NCBI GenBank assembly: GCA_001465935.1
Contig: LNKV01000007.1
Coordinates: forward strand, 62,001-126,000
Length of the DNA stretch: 64,000 nucleotides
Direction: 5' to 3'
From: Clarireedia homoeocarpa
Taxonomy: Eukaryota; Ascomycota; Leotiomycetes; Helotiales; Rutstroemiaceae
Shown in pieces: positions 22,955 to 35,121 of the stretch (within the stretch, counting starts at the first letter, position 1; the number at the start of each line of letters is the position of its first letter). The translations under genes and the position numbers were made by a program. The notes under the pieces are model-generated. The model did not search any database. It was not told the DNA's origin and was given only the letters and a program-made list of their open reading frames with translations.

Positions 22955-23990
22955 GCATACTTCCGGTCTAACAACGCAGCTGTGGTGATAGTAGTGGTGC
23001 GCTGAACTGAACTGAATCCAAGCCCAGAAACCTCATCGCCCCACCCAACTGACTCCAGCCACTCCACTCATACGGAAATCTATTTATAAAGCCGTCACTA
23101 GCGAAAACCCGCCAATAGTGAGTCCATTTAGCTGTGGCTCATGCACTCGAATTGTCTCAAAGCGGATATTTTCGAGAATATTCCTCAGCCACTTTCCTTT
23201 CTCTTTTTGTCCTTTTCGTAGCCAACGGGCAACGGAAAGCAATTGGTGGTAAGCAATGGCGTGTTCAACCTCGTACTACTCGATCATGTTAGAAAGTTAC
23301 TCGTACAACCCGGAAATAGCTACAGTCCGGTCAAATGCACTTGCTGTGGCTTGCTGTGGCTTGCTGCAAAGCGCAGGTCTTTCCCCCTGGCGAATCATAT
23401 GGAAACGAACGGGGGACAGCAACGGATCAGGGGAGAGAAGACGAGCGAAAGTCAGTTACAAAGGTACACGTACGTTACTTTGTCGGTTCAAAGGAGTGTA
23501 TAAGTTGGGTTGGCCTCCTCCTCTCAGTTCCAGTGACGGTACGTAAAGTGAAAACGGATAAAATACATTCTTCTTATTAAGATCTACATTCTCCTGCGTC
23601 AGATATCGATTTTGGATTTCACACTTCAGATCTTTTTCCTCTTTTCTTCAATAGGCTATAGGAATAAGGATAAAGGGAAAGGGGATACTTCCGTCGTTTC
23701 ACATTCGCCTGGACTTTGATCTCTGGTTGGACTTGGCTGCGAGCGCTAGGTATCAAAAGCGGAGACGTTTTTGGTGGGGTTGCTATTGTGCAGTATCGGA
23801 TAAGAGATACTTATATACTTATATCTCTATCTCCTGATGATCTTTTGCAAGATGTTTTGAGAAAGACGTTTTGAAAAGACATTTATACACGAAACGAACG
23901 GAATCAGCCATACAATCAGACGGACAAACATTTGCTCGACACTTCTCACTTCAACAAACAAACAATCAATCAATCAATCAATCCGTCAAC

Positions 23991-24293
23991 ATGCGTCCTT
24001 CATCAACAACCTTCCTCTTCATATCAGCTGCTCTACTGAGTACGCTCTCCCTTGTCACAGGCAGACCTATGTCTTGCTCAGATGTATGCTTTTATTTTAT
24101 TTTATATCTCTCTATCCGTCCCCTAATCCCCTTAACCCACCCAATCATCCAAAAAATATAAAATATAAAAAATAAAAACTAACACACCCAACAACAGTCA
24201 ACAAGAGATCTCGTCCTCAGCAACAAACTCGATCCCAGTGCTTGCTGCAGCTACGGTGTTTGCAAAGGCGACGTGAACATCCAGGGTGCATGA
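23991..24293 (+). CDS. Small secreted cysteine-containing peptide, 62 aa
   Basis: Exons are 23991-24083 and 24198-24293, with a 114-bp intron (GTATGC to CAACAACAG). The protein is 62 residues. The first 24 form a classic signal peptide: MRPSS, then a hydrophobic core (FLFISAALLSTLSL), then VTG. The mature part is about 38 residues with four cysteines in the pattern C-x(n)-CC-x4-C (MSCSD ... SACCSYGVCKG), enough for two disulfides. It has no domain I recognise. Candidates are a secreted effector-like or antimicrobial-type peptide; nothing in the sequence proves either. An in-frame upstream ATG at 23871 would add 40 polar residues and bury the signal peptide, so the second ATG is preferred. The leader contains an (AATC)n run. 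It stands alone, with long repeat-rich spacers on both sides. Confidence 0.68.
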
Positions 24294-24764
24294 GCACCTA
24301 CTCGGCACTACTTACGCTTTTCCTCTCTCACATCTTTCTTCCCCTTCTCGAGAGAGAGAAAACGATATTGGACTATGTTACTTTTGCTTTGTCCTGTCCG
24401 GACATACGAAACGAATTTCTAATGATTATGGATGGATATCGATTTCTTTTGGGGTTTGGGATTTGGTTTTAAGGATATCATCATACGCATGATCGCACAG
24501 ACTGCATTGCATTGCGTCGCATCTGCATCTGCATCAGCGTCATTTTTTTGATGGGATTGGGTATGGAGTTTAGGTTGTATAAAAGAATCGAGAGGGTCGA
24601 CTTCCGATGTGATGGCTAGGAGATGGTGTTGCTTTGACAAAGCGTGGACAGATTATAAATGAGTATAGAGGTGGTGCGGGGATGAGGAAGAGGTGTTTTG
24701 AGGGTGGAGGAAAGTGGTGTGTATGTTGGAGGAAGATCACTGGATGGATATACAGTACATATAT

Positions 24765-24838
24765 ATACACATACATACATACATACATACATACATACAT
24801 ACATACATACATACATACATACATACATACATACATAC
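24765..24838. repeat. (CATA)n microsatellite, about 17 units
   Basis: Uninterrupted CATA repeat preceded by a short TATATA run. Confidence 0.95.
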
Positions 24839-25107
24839 GCAGACATAGATGTATATAAAGCATCAGCACCAATATCTTCATCACAACCCATCCAAACTCG
24901 AAAGTGTGATCTAATCCAAGTAAAATGGTGCTTTCAACTCACACAACCTGACGTTTTGAACAGATTAGTGCACACCTCCATTCTCCCCCGAGCAGCAGCA
25001 AGAGCGAACACTGGGTCCTAGAATATCGAGCTGACGTACGTGAGAGACTTGCAGCTAAGCTAAGCCGAGCCATCTCTCAACGACAGGCTCTAGCCCCAAG
25101 AGCAATA

Positions 25108-25180
25108 ACTACCTACCTACCTACCTACCTACCTACCTACCTACCTACCTACCTACCTACCTACCTACCTACCTACCTAC
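25108..25180. repeat. (CTAC)n microsatellite, about 18 units
   Basis: Uninterrupted tetranucleotide repeat ending in CCACCCACC. Confidence 0.95.
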
Positions 25181-26169
25181 CCACCCACCATCAACCAAAT
25201 TCTCCCTTCCCTCTTTCTATCACCAAAATTTGCACTTCACAATCAACGTAAACAATAAAGTGTGTATATATAAATCGTGGTAGGAATAACTCTCGTGTAC
25301 TTCATTACAAAAGATGAAAAAGGTATACCCAACCTAGCTCGTTGCTCTCTTCGTCGACCCCCGTAACCCAAACTTGTTCACCTATCCATTCGAGCTAAAA
25401 GAAAAATCCAAAAAAAAAGAAACCCCCCCCCCATGAAGAAAAATGATATCCAAACACCTCCTTCTTATCCTTATCCACAAAGTCCCTCCCTCCCCCTCCT
25501 TTTCTCTCTTTTCCCCCGCACCCCCTCCTGACCCACAGGCTCTCTCCAAGGGAAGATGACAAAAAAAACTCCAACACTTCTTCTCTTTATATATAAGGAC
25601 GATCATATACAAGTTTCTTCGTCCAATTTCAAACCCCGCCTCCTAGTCCAACCCCGTAATACTGTATAAAAATAACCAAACAAAACCCCATCCGCTTTTC
25701 CGTTTCCCCCGTTTCCATGCATAGTTTGTTAAAAAAAGAAAAGAGAGAGAAAATAAATAAATAAACAATTTCTCAAAACAGCCAATCTCGTGTGATTCGT
25801 TAAAATGTACAAAATTTTATACGTATTCTCTCTCTCGCGATAGCGCAGATCATATAGATGCCGTGCCCGTATGCGTTGCAATGCCATGAAGAAGAGCATG
25901 AATTATGTATGTACTGACGTTGATGTCTTGTGATGAAGATAAGTCTTCAGTATGTTCAGCTCGCGTGCGGCATGTAACTATAATGAATGCATTTTCATGC
26001 ACGTATCTTCACACCGAATATCTCGGTTTGAACTTAGTGAATCCAAAGAATGGGCGAGTTTGGCGGTGATTCAACATTCGAGGTAGCCGACCATCACAAG
26101 CAACTTGCGAGAATGAGTAGGTTGGGACCAGGTTATTTCTGGATGAAGTTCGGCGGCATGTGACATTTA

Positions 26170-29089
26170 TCACCCCTCATACTCATCATCCCCATCTTCA
26201 TCATCGCCGTCTCCTACTAGCGCCTGGAGATCAACACGACTCTTTCTGATTCTCTTGCCCAGTATAACAGAACCTCCAGGAGACGTCAAAGCTTGGAATT
26301 TTTCATACTCGGTTTCAGGCTTGTTGAGATCGTCATCATCATCATCATCTTCCTCGACACCGTCCAAGTTACCAAGAAGTTTCGGTGGCCGACGTGCACG
26401 AGTACTAGGCTCACGAGGCGGTATAAGCTTTGCAAGCGGACCTTTGCCTTTCCGAGTGGCTTTGGGTTTCGGTGAAGCAGCTGCTTTAATGACGCTCTCA
26501 AGGGCAGGAGTTGAAGATGCCTTAGTTACACGGGCTTTGCGATCCGATTTGCCAGGAGTGGGAATGGGGATTGCATTTTCAACAACCGCAACAGACGCAC
26601 GCCGCTGGCGCTTATTTCTAGATGAAGGAGGTGAACTTGTTGGCTCGGCAGCAGGAGTGGCTTCTTCCTTGATGACCGGTTCCATAGCTGGCGCAATATC
26701 ATCTTCCTTGATAGTTGCCTCCTTCCCACGTCCTTTACGGCTCTTGAGTGGAGGAATGATTGGAGCGGGTGGTGCTATTTCACTAGATCCGCGAGTACGT
26801 TTTGCTCTTGATTTCCGTGGCGACTCTTGTACTGTGGAAGTTTCTTCTTCAACCGTAGCTGTAGCACGCCCTCTAGTAGCAACTCGAGCCTCTCGAGTCG
26901 CGGTCCGTTCCCGTGTCGAAGAACGAGGAAGCTGTTGAGCACCAAAAGATGATATACTTGCCTGGGATGATACACTGCCACGTCTTGACTCAATGGTTTC
27001 TGTTGCTTGCGAATCTTCGTCTTGTTCCGTAGTTGGTAGAATTCCGTTTTCTTCTTCTGTTTCAGCGCCTGGATCACCAGCAGCCTCCTTCTTGGCAGGT
27101 CGATTCCAAGACTTGGGTGGGTTGCCGTTAAGCTTCTTTCTCGATTTGCCAGGAGTATTTTTAGGTTTTGGAGGAGCAACATCTATAACAGGGCTTTCCA
27201 GTGCTGGTGCAGCGTTATTGTCCGATGATGCAGGCAGAATGGGTACAGGCAAAGGGTGCTTTCGTGGCCTGCCACCGGCATGCTTCTTCTTAACAACAGG
27301 CTCCGCAGGTACTTCTTCAGCAATCTGATGTACAAGCGATTCGGCTGACTGCTGTAATTGTTCCTCTTCCGCCGGTAGAAGATGCTGCGAAGTATCCTCA
27401 TCCTTCACAGCGTCATCTTCAGCCGCTTCTTCAACACCTGGTGCAAGCTGGACATCCTTCAGCTTTGACTGCGCCTTTGGTGGCCGTCCAATCGGCTTTC
27501 CTGAAGGGAAAGTTCTGCGTATTGGCGTCTGGCTCCGACTCTGCTTCCGAGAAACTTTCGATGCATCAACGCCATCATCCAGTACTCGTATCTTGCGTTG
27601 ACGCTTGGATGAGAGTTCGTCCGATTCATCTTCCGGCGTACTTTGATCATACATCTTTCTTGTCACCATACGTTGAGCTCGTCCACTTCTACCCTCACCC
27701 AACTCTGCTTCACCAAATCCACGTTTCCTCGAGGTAGTCGGATACTGTTGGTTCCCAATGTGCTTGACATGAGCGGAGTACTCAAATCCATATACATCGG
27801 CTTCCTTCATGTCGTCCCACTTTATAGGATCCATTAACCGGCCAGATTTCTTTTTTTCGGCATCAAGCTCTTCTTTCGTCGGCTTGTATTCCGGAAGCGG
27901 CTCATTGAGAAGTTTCGGCTTGCTCAATTCTTTGAGTTCCTTCTGTCGGAGCTTTTGTCTTTCTTGCTCCCTTATGACTTCTTGTTTCTGAAGCCTAGCC
28001 CTGAATTGTGGGTCTCGAAGTTTCACAAGACGTTGATAGTGTTCTTCGTCTTCTTCAAATTGCTCCAACCATTCCTCCCAATCTCTGCTGTTAGACTTAA
28101 GCTCGGTGGCGTATGTCCTCACCATGCTGGTAAGCTCTTTCCGTTCTAGTTGATCAGCAACCTTTTCAGCCTCCTCCATGGCTTTTTCGGCCTCCTTCTC
28201 AACTTGAAGTCGCTCCTTTTCCTGCAATTCATGCGCAAATATCTCTTTATCAATTGCTTCGCATTCTTTTTCCCATGCCAATAGAATCTTCTACCATAAG
28301 TATTAGTAGCTGTACATATGAAGTATCACAATGTCTAGGCACTAGCCTGGTGAAATCTTGCGACGAAACGGGGTTTGCGACGACATTGGGAATAACCAAC
28401 CGTGCTAATAAACTCTGCTCTCCTGTATAAATTTTCATACGACATATCTCCCGGATTTTTGAGATATTTTTCAAAGTGGGATATTGGGGGAACTTTGGGA
28501 TATTTGAATTTCAGACCAAGATCTGGATCATTTGGATCTACATTAACTTCCTCGTGACCCTCAACTTGATCGTAGTAGTCAAATTCAGTGGTAGGGTCGA
28601 TATAGGGTAAAATTAATCTATGGTCGTCTGGGACCGAATCCTGGTCATCAGTGTTGGCAATGGCGAGCTCTTGCGCCGCGTTGTAATCGAAATGCAGATC
28701 TACTTTTGCGCCACCCCCAATGAATAATTTTTTCGATGAGGCCATTGCGATTCCAGGCGAAGTAGGAGGCGGGGATAATGAACTACCTGAGGTAGTAGTG
28801 GTCTCCGCTGATTCCGCTGTTGACGGTCGACTGCAAGACGCCACGTGATGGCGAAAGTCCTGATACTATTTAATTGACTGAGGAAGGCGTGAGGCAATGG
28901 GTAGAGACTAACCTCTTCAGATAATTCTGGGAAAGAACTTCTACAATTAGGACAGGTTGGAGTTGAGGCAATGGATGTGAGAGAACTTGACGAGGTTCCT
29001 AGGGAATTGCAAGAACCAACTCCTTTCTCAGGGTGAGATGGGAGAGGAGAAATTTGAGTGGAGATTGGAGCAACTTTAGTTCGCGCCAT
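26170..29089 (-). CDS. C2HC zinc-finger, coiled-coil and AT-hook nuclear protein, 936 aa
   Basis: Exons on the minus strand: 29089-28913, 28859-28347 and 28290-26170 (937 codons with stop). Intron 1 (GTTAGT to TATCAG) splits a zinc finger with Cys46, Cys49, His64 and Cys68 in the CPxC...FxxHVxxC arrangement of UBZ-like fingers. Intron 2 appears to be GC-AG: CAG|GCTAGT to GGTAG with a perfect TACTAAT branch site. No GT donor keeps frame before the TAG that follows. The start of exon 3 encodes a long Glu/Lys/Arg coiled coil. AT-hooks with GRPPK (about 498-502) and GRPRK (about 570-574) follow, then a Pro/Ala/Lys-rich tail with several basic patches and an acidic C-terminus. This suggests a chromatin or DNA-associated protein, perhaps binding ubiquitin. 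I cannot name the family. Confidence 0.83.
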
Positions 29090-29814
29090 GGCGAAGCAGC
29101 AGAAGAATTGTTCTCTAGACGGGTTAATCAATGAGGAGTTTTGCGGATTGAATGGTTTGGATGTTGGTGTTGTCCTTTGATATTCGAGTTTTGTCGGTTC
29201 AAGTCTCAGGTGGAAGAAATCCGGGGTGGTGCCTTTTACTCTTTTCAGAAGAGCTCGAGCAAAGAGAAACAAACTAGCTGGGCAAAGATATATAACAAGA
29301 CGAATAGGAATAAGAATAGCAACAGGAATAATATTTTTGAAACGCCTCTCAATCCGATTTCATGAAGAGACAACCCCCATTCACTAATATTTGAACAGGA
29401 AGTATTGGTAAAAAGAGAATGATACTGTTGTCAGAATTTTGGAGGTCGGTCAGATTCAATTTTACTCATTCAGTTAGTTGTTGTATGGCTTGGATGGCTT
29501 TCAAGGTTCCATGCTTGTATGTAACTAGACGCTTAAGCTGTGGCTTGATCCAATCACATCTTAGCGCACGGATTCACCAGCCCCGCCCCATATTATGCTA
29601 CCCGTGGCACGGAAGGGAAGAGGGAAGTACCTCCGTATCTCGTCCCTCGTCCCTCATCCCTCATCCCTCGGTCCTCGTCTCGCGTCCTTCTTGATTGCTT
29701 TATCAGCAACGACAATCGAAATTGCCCGCGCTTGATTTTGGGCATACCGGTGATTTCCTGCCCCCAACAACCTAGTCGAGCTCTATAAGCCAGCCAGTCC
29801 AGGTCGGCGTCACC
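29090..29814. promoter_or_regulatory. Divergent promoter region, AT-hook gene / MTC1
   Basis: 725 bases between divergent starts. A CCCTCRTC-type repeat lies at about 29641-29690 (six loose copies). A CTATAAG box lies at 29783-29789, 26-32 bases before the MTC1 start, so it would fall within the leader. Confidence 0.45.
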
Positions 29815-31441
29815 ATGGCTACTAAGAAATCAAAGGCAGCTCCGACAGATGATGAATTGAACGAGCTATTGGAAGGGATTGGCGAGGAGAAAGCTCAACC
29901 ACCCCCATCCAAGGGAGCTTCCAAGACTGCCAAAGCGATCCCATCACAAACAGAGCAAGATTTACTCGCAGAACTCGAGAATCTAGGTGCAGAAAAACCA
30001 GCAAGCAGACCACATACACCTCGTGTTCCAGCTGTCAAGCGTTCGAATACTGCAACCCCTCCCCCAGCGGCAGCTTCAAATAGAACGAGCGAAGAGAAGC
30101 CCAACTTGTCACGAAAATCTGGAGATAGCACCAGATCTTTCCACACCAGCTTCACACCTTCAGCAACGGGCAGTGATTTGACGGAAGCGGAAAAGAAAGC
30201 CCCTGCTGCTCAGGCTGCAGAAGCTCCTTCTACAGGTGGTGGATGGTGGGGAAGCGTCTTTGCAACGGCTAGCGCAGCAGTCAAACAAGCCGAAGCTGCT
30301 GTCAAGGAGATTCAACAGAACGAAGAGGCTAAGAGATGGGCACAACAAGTCAAAGGAAATGTTGGGGCCCTTAGAGGTTTCGGTAAGAAATATATACAAT
30401 CCTAACTTGTCTACTCAATTTATACTAATGAACTATGAAGGTGGCGAATTGACATCAAGAGCTCTACCTACATTCACAAATATCCTCCACACTCTAGCAC
30501 CACCTATTTCATCCCACGAACGACTCCAAATCCACATCACCCATGATTTCATCGGCTACCCCTCCCTCGACCCCCTCATTCACTCGACCTTCTCTCGCGT
30601 CATGTCCCAAGTCGAAGGTGGCGATCTACTTGTCATTCAACGAGGCCGCGAAGCAACCGCGCGACGTGGATCGGAAGTCGGCTACACAGGGGGCAACGCA
30701 GGCTGGAGCGACGGGCCATGGTGGCGTCAAGTCAACGAAACTCGCGATCTGGGCGCCGTAAAAGGTCTGGTCGAAGGAACTAAACTCGTCCGCGTAAGCG
30801 CAGAATCGTATTCGAACGAGTTCTTCTCCGCAAATGGTGGTCTTGAACTCGCTGCTCAACGAGCCACCGAAGATCTTAGCGAATCGAATCCCGTCCGCAG
30901 CAGCGACATTTTCCTCGCTGTGCAAGCCATTTCGCACGACGCACCCGAAGGCCTCTTCCAAGGAGGCCCCGCGAAGGAAAAGGAGGGGAGTGTGGTGGAT
31001 GATGAACCGAAGCCAGACGAACTTATTTCCTTCGCCGTCTACCTACACGATCCAGTCCACAGCATAACCTTCCACACGCTCACTCAATCCATCCCAGCAA
31101 AATGGATTCAATGGCTCGACGCGCCTGCCCCCCTAACACCCGCGTCTACTACATCACCATCAAAAGAGAAGACTGGATTCTTCGGTGGCGAAGACGAGGA
31201 CGCGCATTCGGGATTACCGCAGGAGATTAAGGAAATCATCGAGACGGGGGGTGTGGATCCGAGGGAATGGGTCGCGGAGTGGGTTGAGGAGACGTTGAGT
31301 CTGGGCGTGGGGATTGTAGCGCAGAGATATGTGGCTAGGAGGATGGGAGTGGGTGAAGGGGGGATTGGAAGGGGGAAGGCAAGGATGGAGGAAGTGCTTG
31401 GGGATGGGGGTGGGGAGGCTGCGAGGGCGGGTCTTATTTAG
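29815..31441 (+). CDS. MTC1: Maintenance of telomere capping protein 1 (MTC1 family), 522 aa
   Basis: Exons are 29815-30382 and 30441-31441, with a 58-bp intron from GTAAGA to TATGAAG preceded by TACTAAT. The total is 523 codons with stop. The N-terminus DDELNELLEGI and EQDLLAELENLG, a disordered Ser/Pro middle, then GGWWGSVFATASAAVKQAE and LPTFTNILHTLAPPISSHERL are the conserved MTC1/DUF5427 signatures. The rest is a conserved domain of about 330 residues ending in Gly/Arg-rich sequence. Yeast Mtc1 was named from a cdc13 genetic screen and localises to early secretory membranes, so its telomere role may be indirect. The second ORF seen in frame through the intron from 30236 is an artefact of read-through. 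Confidence 0.92.
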
Positions 31442-31824
31442 ATTAGACTTGAGGTAAGAGGTTGTGAATTGATGAGGGGGCGAGCGATTGGGACGGCTTG
31501 TTTGTTTGTTTGTTTGTTGTTTGTACGAGATGAGATATGATTCTTTCTTTAACATTTGGTAAAAGGCTCTTATCCGAGTTTTAAGTAGGCGTTGCGTTAC
31601 GTTGTGTTGCATTTGGAACTATCTCTATTGTTCTATAAATGCAAGTATGTGGTATGGAATGGAATGGAATGGGACGGGAGGGCTTCAGTCCAGTTCAGTT
31701 GAGTCGAATGAGTCAAATGAATGAATGGATACATAAAAATCAAGCGCAGGATGAATGAATGAAATGTATCATGCGAAATGTAATTCGGCGCGCGAATGTG
31801 GAAATATTCTCTCTCTACATGGTA

Positions 31825-31860
31825 TTTATCTATCTATCTATCTGTCTATCTATCTATCTA
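31825..31860. repeat. (CTAT)n microsatellite
   Basis: About nine units with one CTGT variant. Confidence 0.9.
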
Positions 31861-31960
31861 CTCACCTAAGTTATACTATCTATCCTATCTTTTCATATAT
31901 ATGTCCGTCTGTCCGTCTGTTCTTTCTACTTACTAGTAACTGGGGGTTTGTGACTGTGGT

Positions 31961-31996
31961 GATTGTGATTGTGATTGTGATTGTGATTGTGATTGG
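31961..31996. repeat. Hexamer repeat (GATTGT)n
   Basis: About six units. Confidence 0.9.
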
Positions 31997-32131
31997 GAAT
32001 TCCTCCTACTGCACTGTGCTGTGCTGTACTGTACTCTATCTATCTATCCACTTTTCTTCTTCTTCTTCTTCTTCTTTGGCCAGGTTTTAAAAAGAAGATG
32101 GGATGGGATGAGATGGAGGTAGCAAACAAGG

Positions 32132-32175
32132 TGAATGAATGAATGAATGAATGAATGAATGAATGAATGAATGAA
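32132..32175. repeat. (GAAT)n microsatellite
   Basis: About eleven units. Confidence 0.9.
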
Positions 32176-35070
32176 ATGTAGCGGGGAAAACGTGGGGAAG
32201 AGAAGGGGGATGGGATGAGATGGGGTGGATGATTAGTAGGTAGGTAGGTAGGTAGGTAGATGTATTGCTTAGACATCATCAATTAATTAGATGGAAATAT
32301 ATATAGACGGAGCTGCAGACCAGAGGAAGGGAGGAGTTGCACACACACACACACACATACATGCATGCATGTATAATATACACTGAGATGGAATGGGAAG
32401 TTTCTCGATGTTGATGTTGATATTGATATTGATTAGGTTTTGTATTTCTTTATGCCATCTATTGGTATATACTATTCTTATTATCTTCTATAACTTGTGT
32501 AAGGTGTTTTTAAATAAGGGAAGTTGTATATCCCACCTACTAACTGACTAGGTTGTTTTTCTTGTTTTTTCCCCCACGATTTCTTCGTTCGATTCTGTGA
32601 CGTGCGTAATCTTAGATATGCTGCGAAGTGTATAGGGAAAGATAGGATACATTTCGGCGTTTGGTTGCAGCTCTGGCAGAACGGGAGTCTTGGTTCGACG
32701 TCTGCTTGAGGTGGGTAGTTAGTGCAGCAGCAATAGAGTGAGAAAATAGGGGTTCTCGAGTAGAGGATAGTCTCGTTGTAGGAGTGATTGACGAAGAAGA
32801 CGGAGAGTTCTGGGGGTAGGGAAAAGTCCTGCTGAGAAGTAACATTTGGGTGTCCTGTCCTGTGTGATGGCTTCGCAGATGTATGTTCTTTTAAGTATAT
32901 GCCTAGCATAATCTTGTTTGGATCATCTTTTAATTTGTGTTTCGTCGTTGAGTGAATTGAGCTTATTGCAGAGGTATGGCTGCCCTGGCATGAGTGACTT
33001 TAGGCTTCCTGGTGCGCCCTGCCGTATCTTTTGTTGTTCCTGCTACTGGAACTTCGTCTTCTTGTATTTTTTAGGAGGATAGATGCAACAACGCGATATC
33101 CCTGTTGCACCGTATATAACCATGCCTCCTCGCCTTCAGGTCGATTTTCTCTATGGCATATTGCCCTCTATACAAATTTGAGAGACATGCGGCGCTGGTT
33201 GACAGGTGTCATGCATACCGATCATGCACATTCGCCTTTTCCGCAATCATTGTGTCGAGCTTATTCGAATCGAAGTTGTATGACCCTTAGCGCCTAGAAA
33301 TATATGACGGTTCGATTCGCCTTTCGTGGTGTTCAATGTTCTTTCGGTATGACGCCTCTAAACGGTCGATAGGAGCTGAGATAGAAGAGTCAGTCAATCG
33401 TAACGCCAGTTCTTCAACATGTCATTGAATGGTAAAGGAACAAAGGTATATGTATACATGTATGTAGTCAGTAATTGAATCTTGGTGTGAAGGAAATCTA
33501 AAGAGGCGAGACTCAGTAGCACTACAGTGGCTAGCTACTCGAAGTCAAGCACAGGCTAACGCTAGATGACGATGACGCCAGCAAACAGTTTGTTACTGTG
33601 TCGAGATTGTACTTACTAGTCGGTCACAGGACGTAGATTCTACATCATGGCTGAGGGATGATAGGCCCAACGTTGTTCTTTGATGGCCAGTGCATTGATT
33701 TGGAATGTTCGTGATTCAGAGACTGCTCGATTGCACTCGAGCTCAGGGGCGTGGAAATCACCCCGCGGTAAGGTCGATGCACCATTCACTTGGGAAGTAG
33801 CTATATCATCGCAGCACAGAGGGGTATGTGGAGAGGATGAAACTATGGGGAAGTTCCTTCTTCCGAGTCTATGGTGTAATCTTCCAACGTAGGATGATAT
33901 GCGCGAATGTGTGGAACACTACGTTTGGTATTACCTTGACGCTCACGGTCACAAGCTTAGCTACTAACTCATTAGCCCGCGCATGGTGATACTTGAAAAC
34001 ACTTCATACAAGTAAAAAGACGACATTACAGAGTAATAGTTTGGTAGGAAGAGAGACGCCCCCTCCGTCATCCCGCCAGGTGGATTCCATGCGTTATGAC
34101 GCAACTGAGCTCGACCAAGGCCATTCTCGAAATGAGCAATATCTAGAGGAGAGAGCTGGGTATGTATGACCACATTTGTCTGACAATTCGTCAGTATTGC
34201 TTTATCTCGCCGGCTGTTTTGATTGTTTATTCCCCCCCCGACTCCATTGACACAGTAATTTACCTCGCAGCTGAAATGGCAAAGTAGGAGCGCCAATCTT
34301 CTGCGTCCGACAGAGAGTCGGCCGGCTTTGTTGATGGGATTTTGATCGAAACCAATAGATGGTTTTAGATTGGTAGGGTTGTGGACCCGTACCACCTTTG
34401 ACAAGCATGAATCAAGCGTAATGCGAGTAAAGAAGCCTCGATTTCCTTGAAAGCAAAGGTTAAATGCTGGGTAAGTTGGCTTGGTAGGTTGAATAGTATA
34501 GACCTTGGAAGCGATGCTCATGAGTATTGCTTGGGTGACGATTTGCGAGGCAGTGAGGGAGGGTCGCGTAGGTCGTACAGCACGTACAGGTCGTACATCC
34601 GAAACATAGTTGGGAAAATTCGGTCTTTAGGTATCTTTGTCCACAGCCATTCACGTTCTTTGAAGTGTGGATATCCTCCCCCTTTGGCGGTTGGGGAAAA
34701 TTCATGCTGCGAAATTTTGGGTTGGTGTGGTGACTGGTGATGATTGTATCCCCGTGCGTGAAAATGTCTTATTGGGAAGTTCGGCAGCTAGAGGGAAGAT
34801 AGTAATGCCATGGACAGCTAACTCTGTACAAGACAAGACAAGTATTGAGACCGGCTTTTCCGTGGCGCGTAGAAATAAGTAGTCGCCGGCACATGTACAA
34901 TTGTATCACTACACCATTTGCTCCGGTCCAGCTACTACATATTAAACATCTCCCATCATCTGTAACACGAAAACATCGGACTTAAAGGCACTCAAGAGAC
35001 AGTTGTAGTATCAATTTTCGGAATCCAAAGACTTTTCGAAGCACACAGAGACACACAGAGGCACACAGCC

Positions 35071-35121
35071 ACCGAGCCACCGAGCCACCGAGCAGAACAC
35101 CAGAACACCAGAACACCAGAA
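35071..35121. repeat. Two adjoining octamer repeats
   Basis: Three CACCGAGC copies run directly into four AGAACACC copies, then diverge. Confidence 0.8.

Larger units (their letters stand above)
21836..23990. other. Intergenic region with short tandem repeats
   Basis: 2.1 kb with a (TAGA)n run at 22349-22377, a decamer repeat at 22921-22954 and one GC-richer block at 22139-22330 that may be an orphan exon. TTATAAAG-like sequences near 23085 and elsewhere are weak promoter candidates. Confidence 0.5.
24294..26169. other. Repeat-rich 3' intergenic region
   Basis: 1.9 kb between the small secreted gene and the end of the AT-hook gene. It holds (CATA)n and (CCTA)n microsatellites and polypyrimidine stretches at 25370-25560. 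No gene seen. Confidence 0.6.

Noticed and set aside
26255..26938. 227-aa Ser-rich plus-strand ORF
   Set aside because: Antisense shadow of the AT-hook protein's Lys/Glu/Pro-rich exon.
33300..33330. GGTTCGATTCG, resembling a tRNA B box
   Set aside because: No matching T-stem, acceptor stem or A box around it.
33964..34521. 185-aa minus-strand ORF in the 31-37 kb desert
   Set aside because: No domain, signal peptide, splice context or codon bias seen; the longest chance ORF in a large gap.
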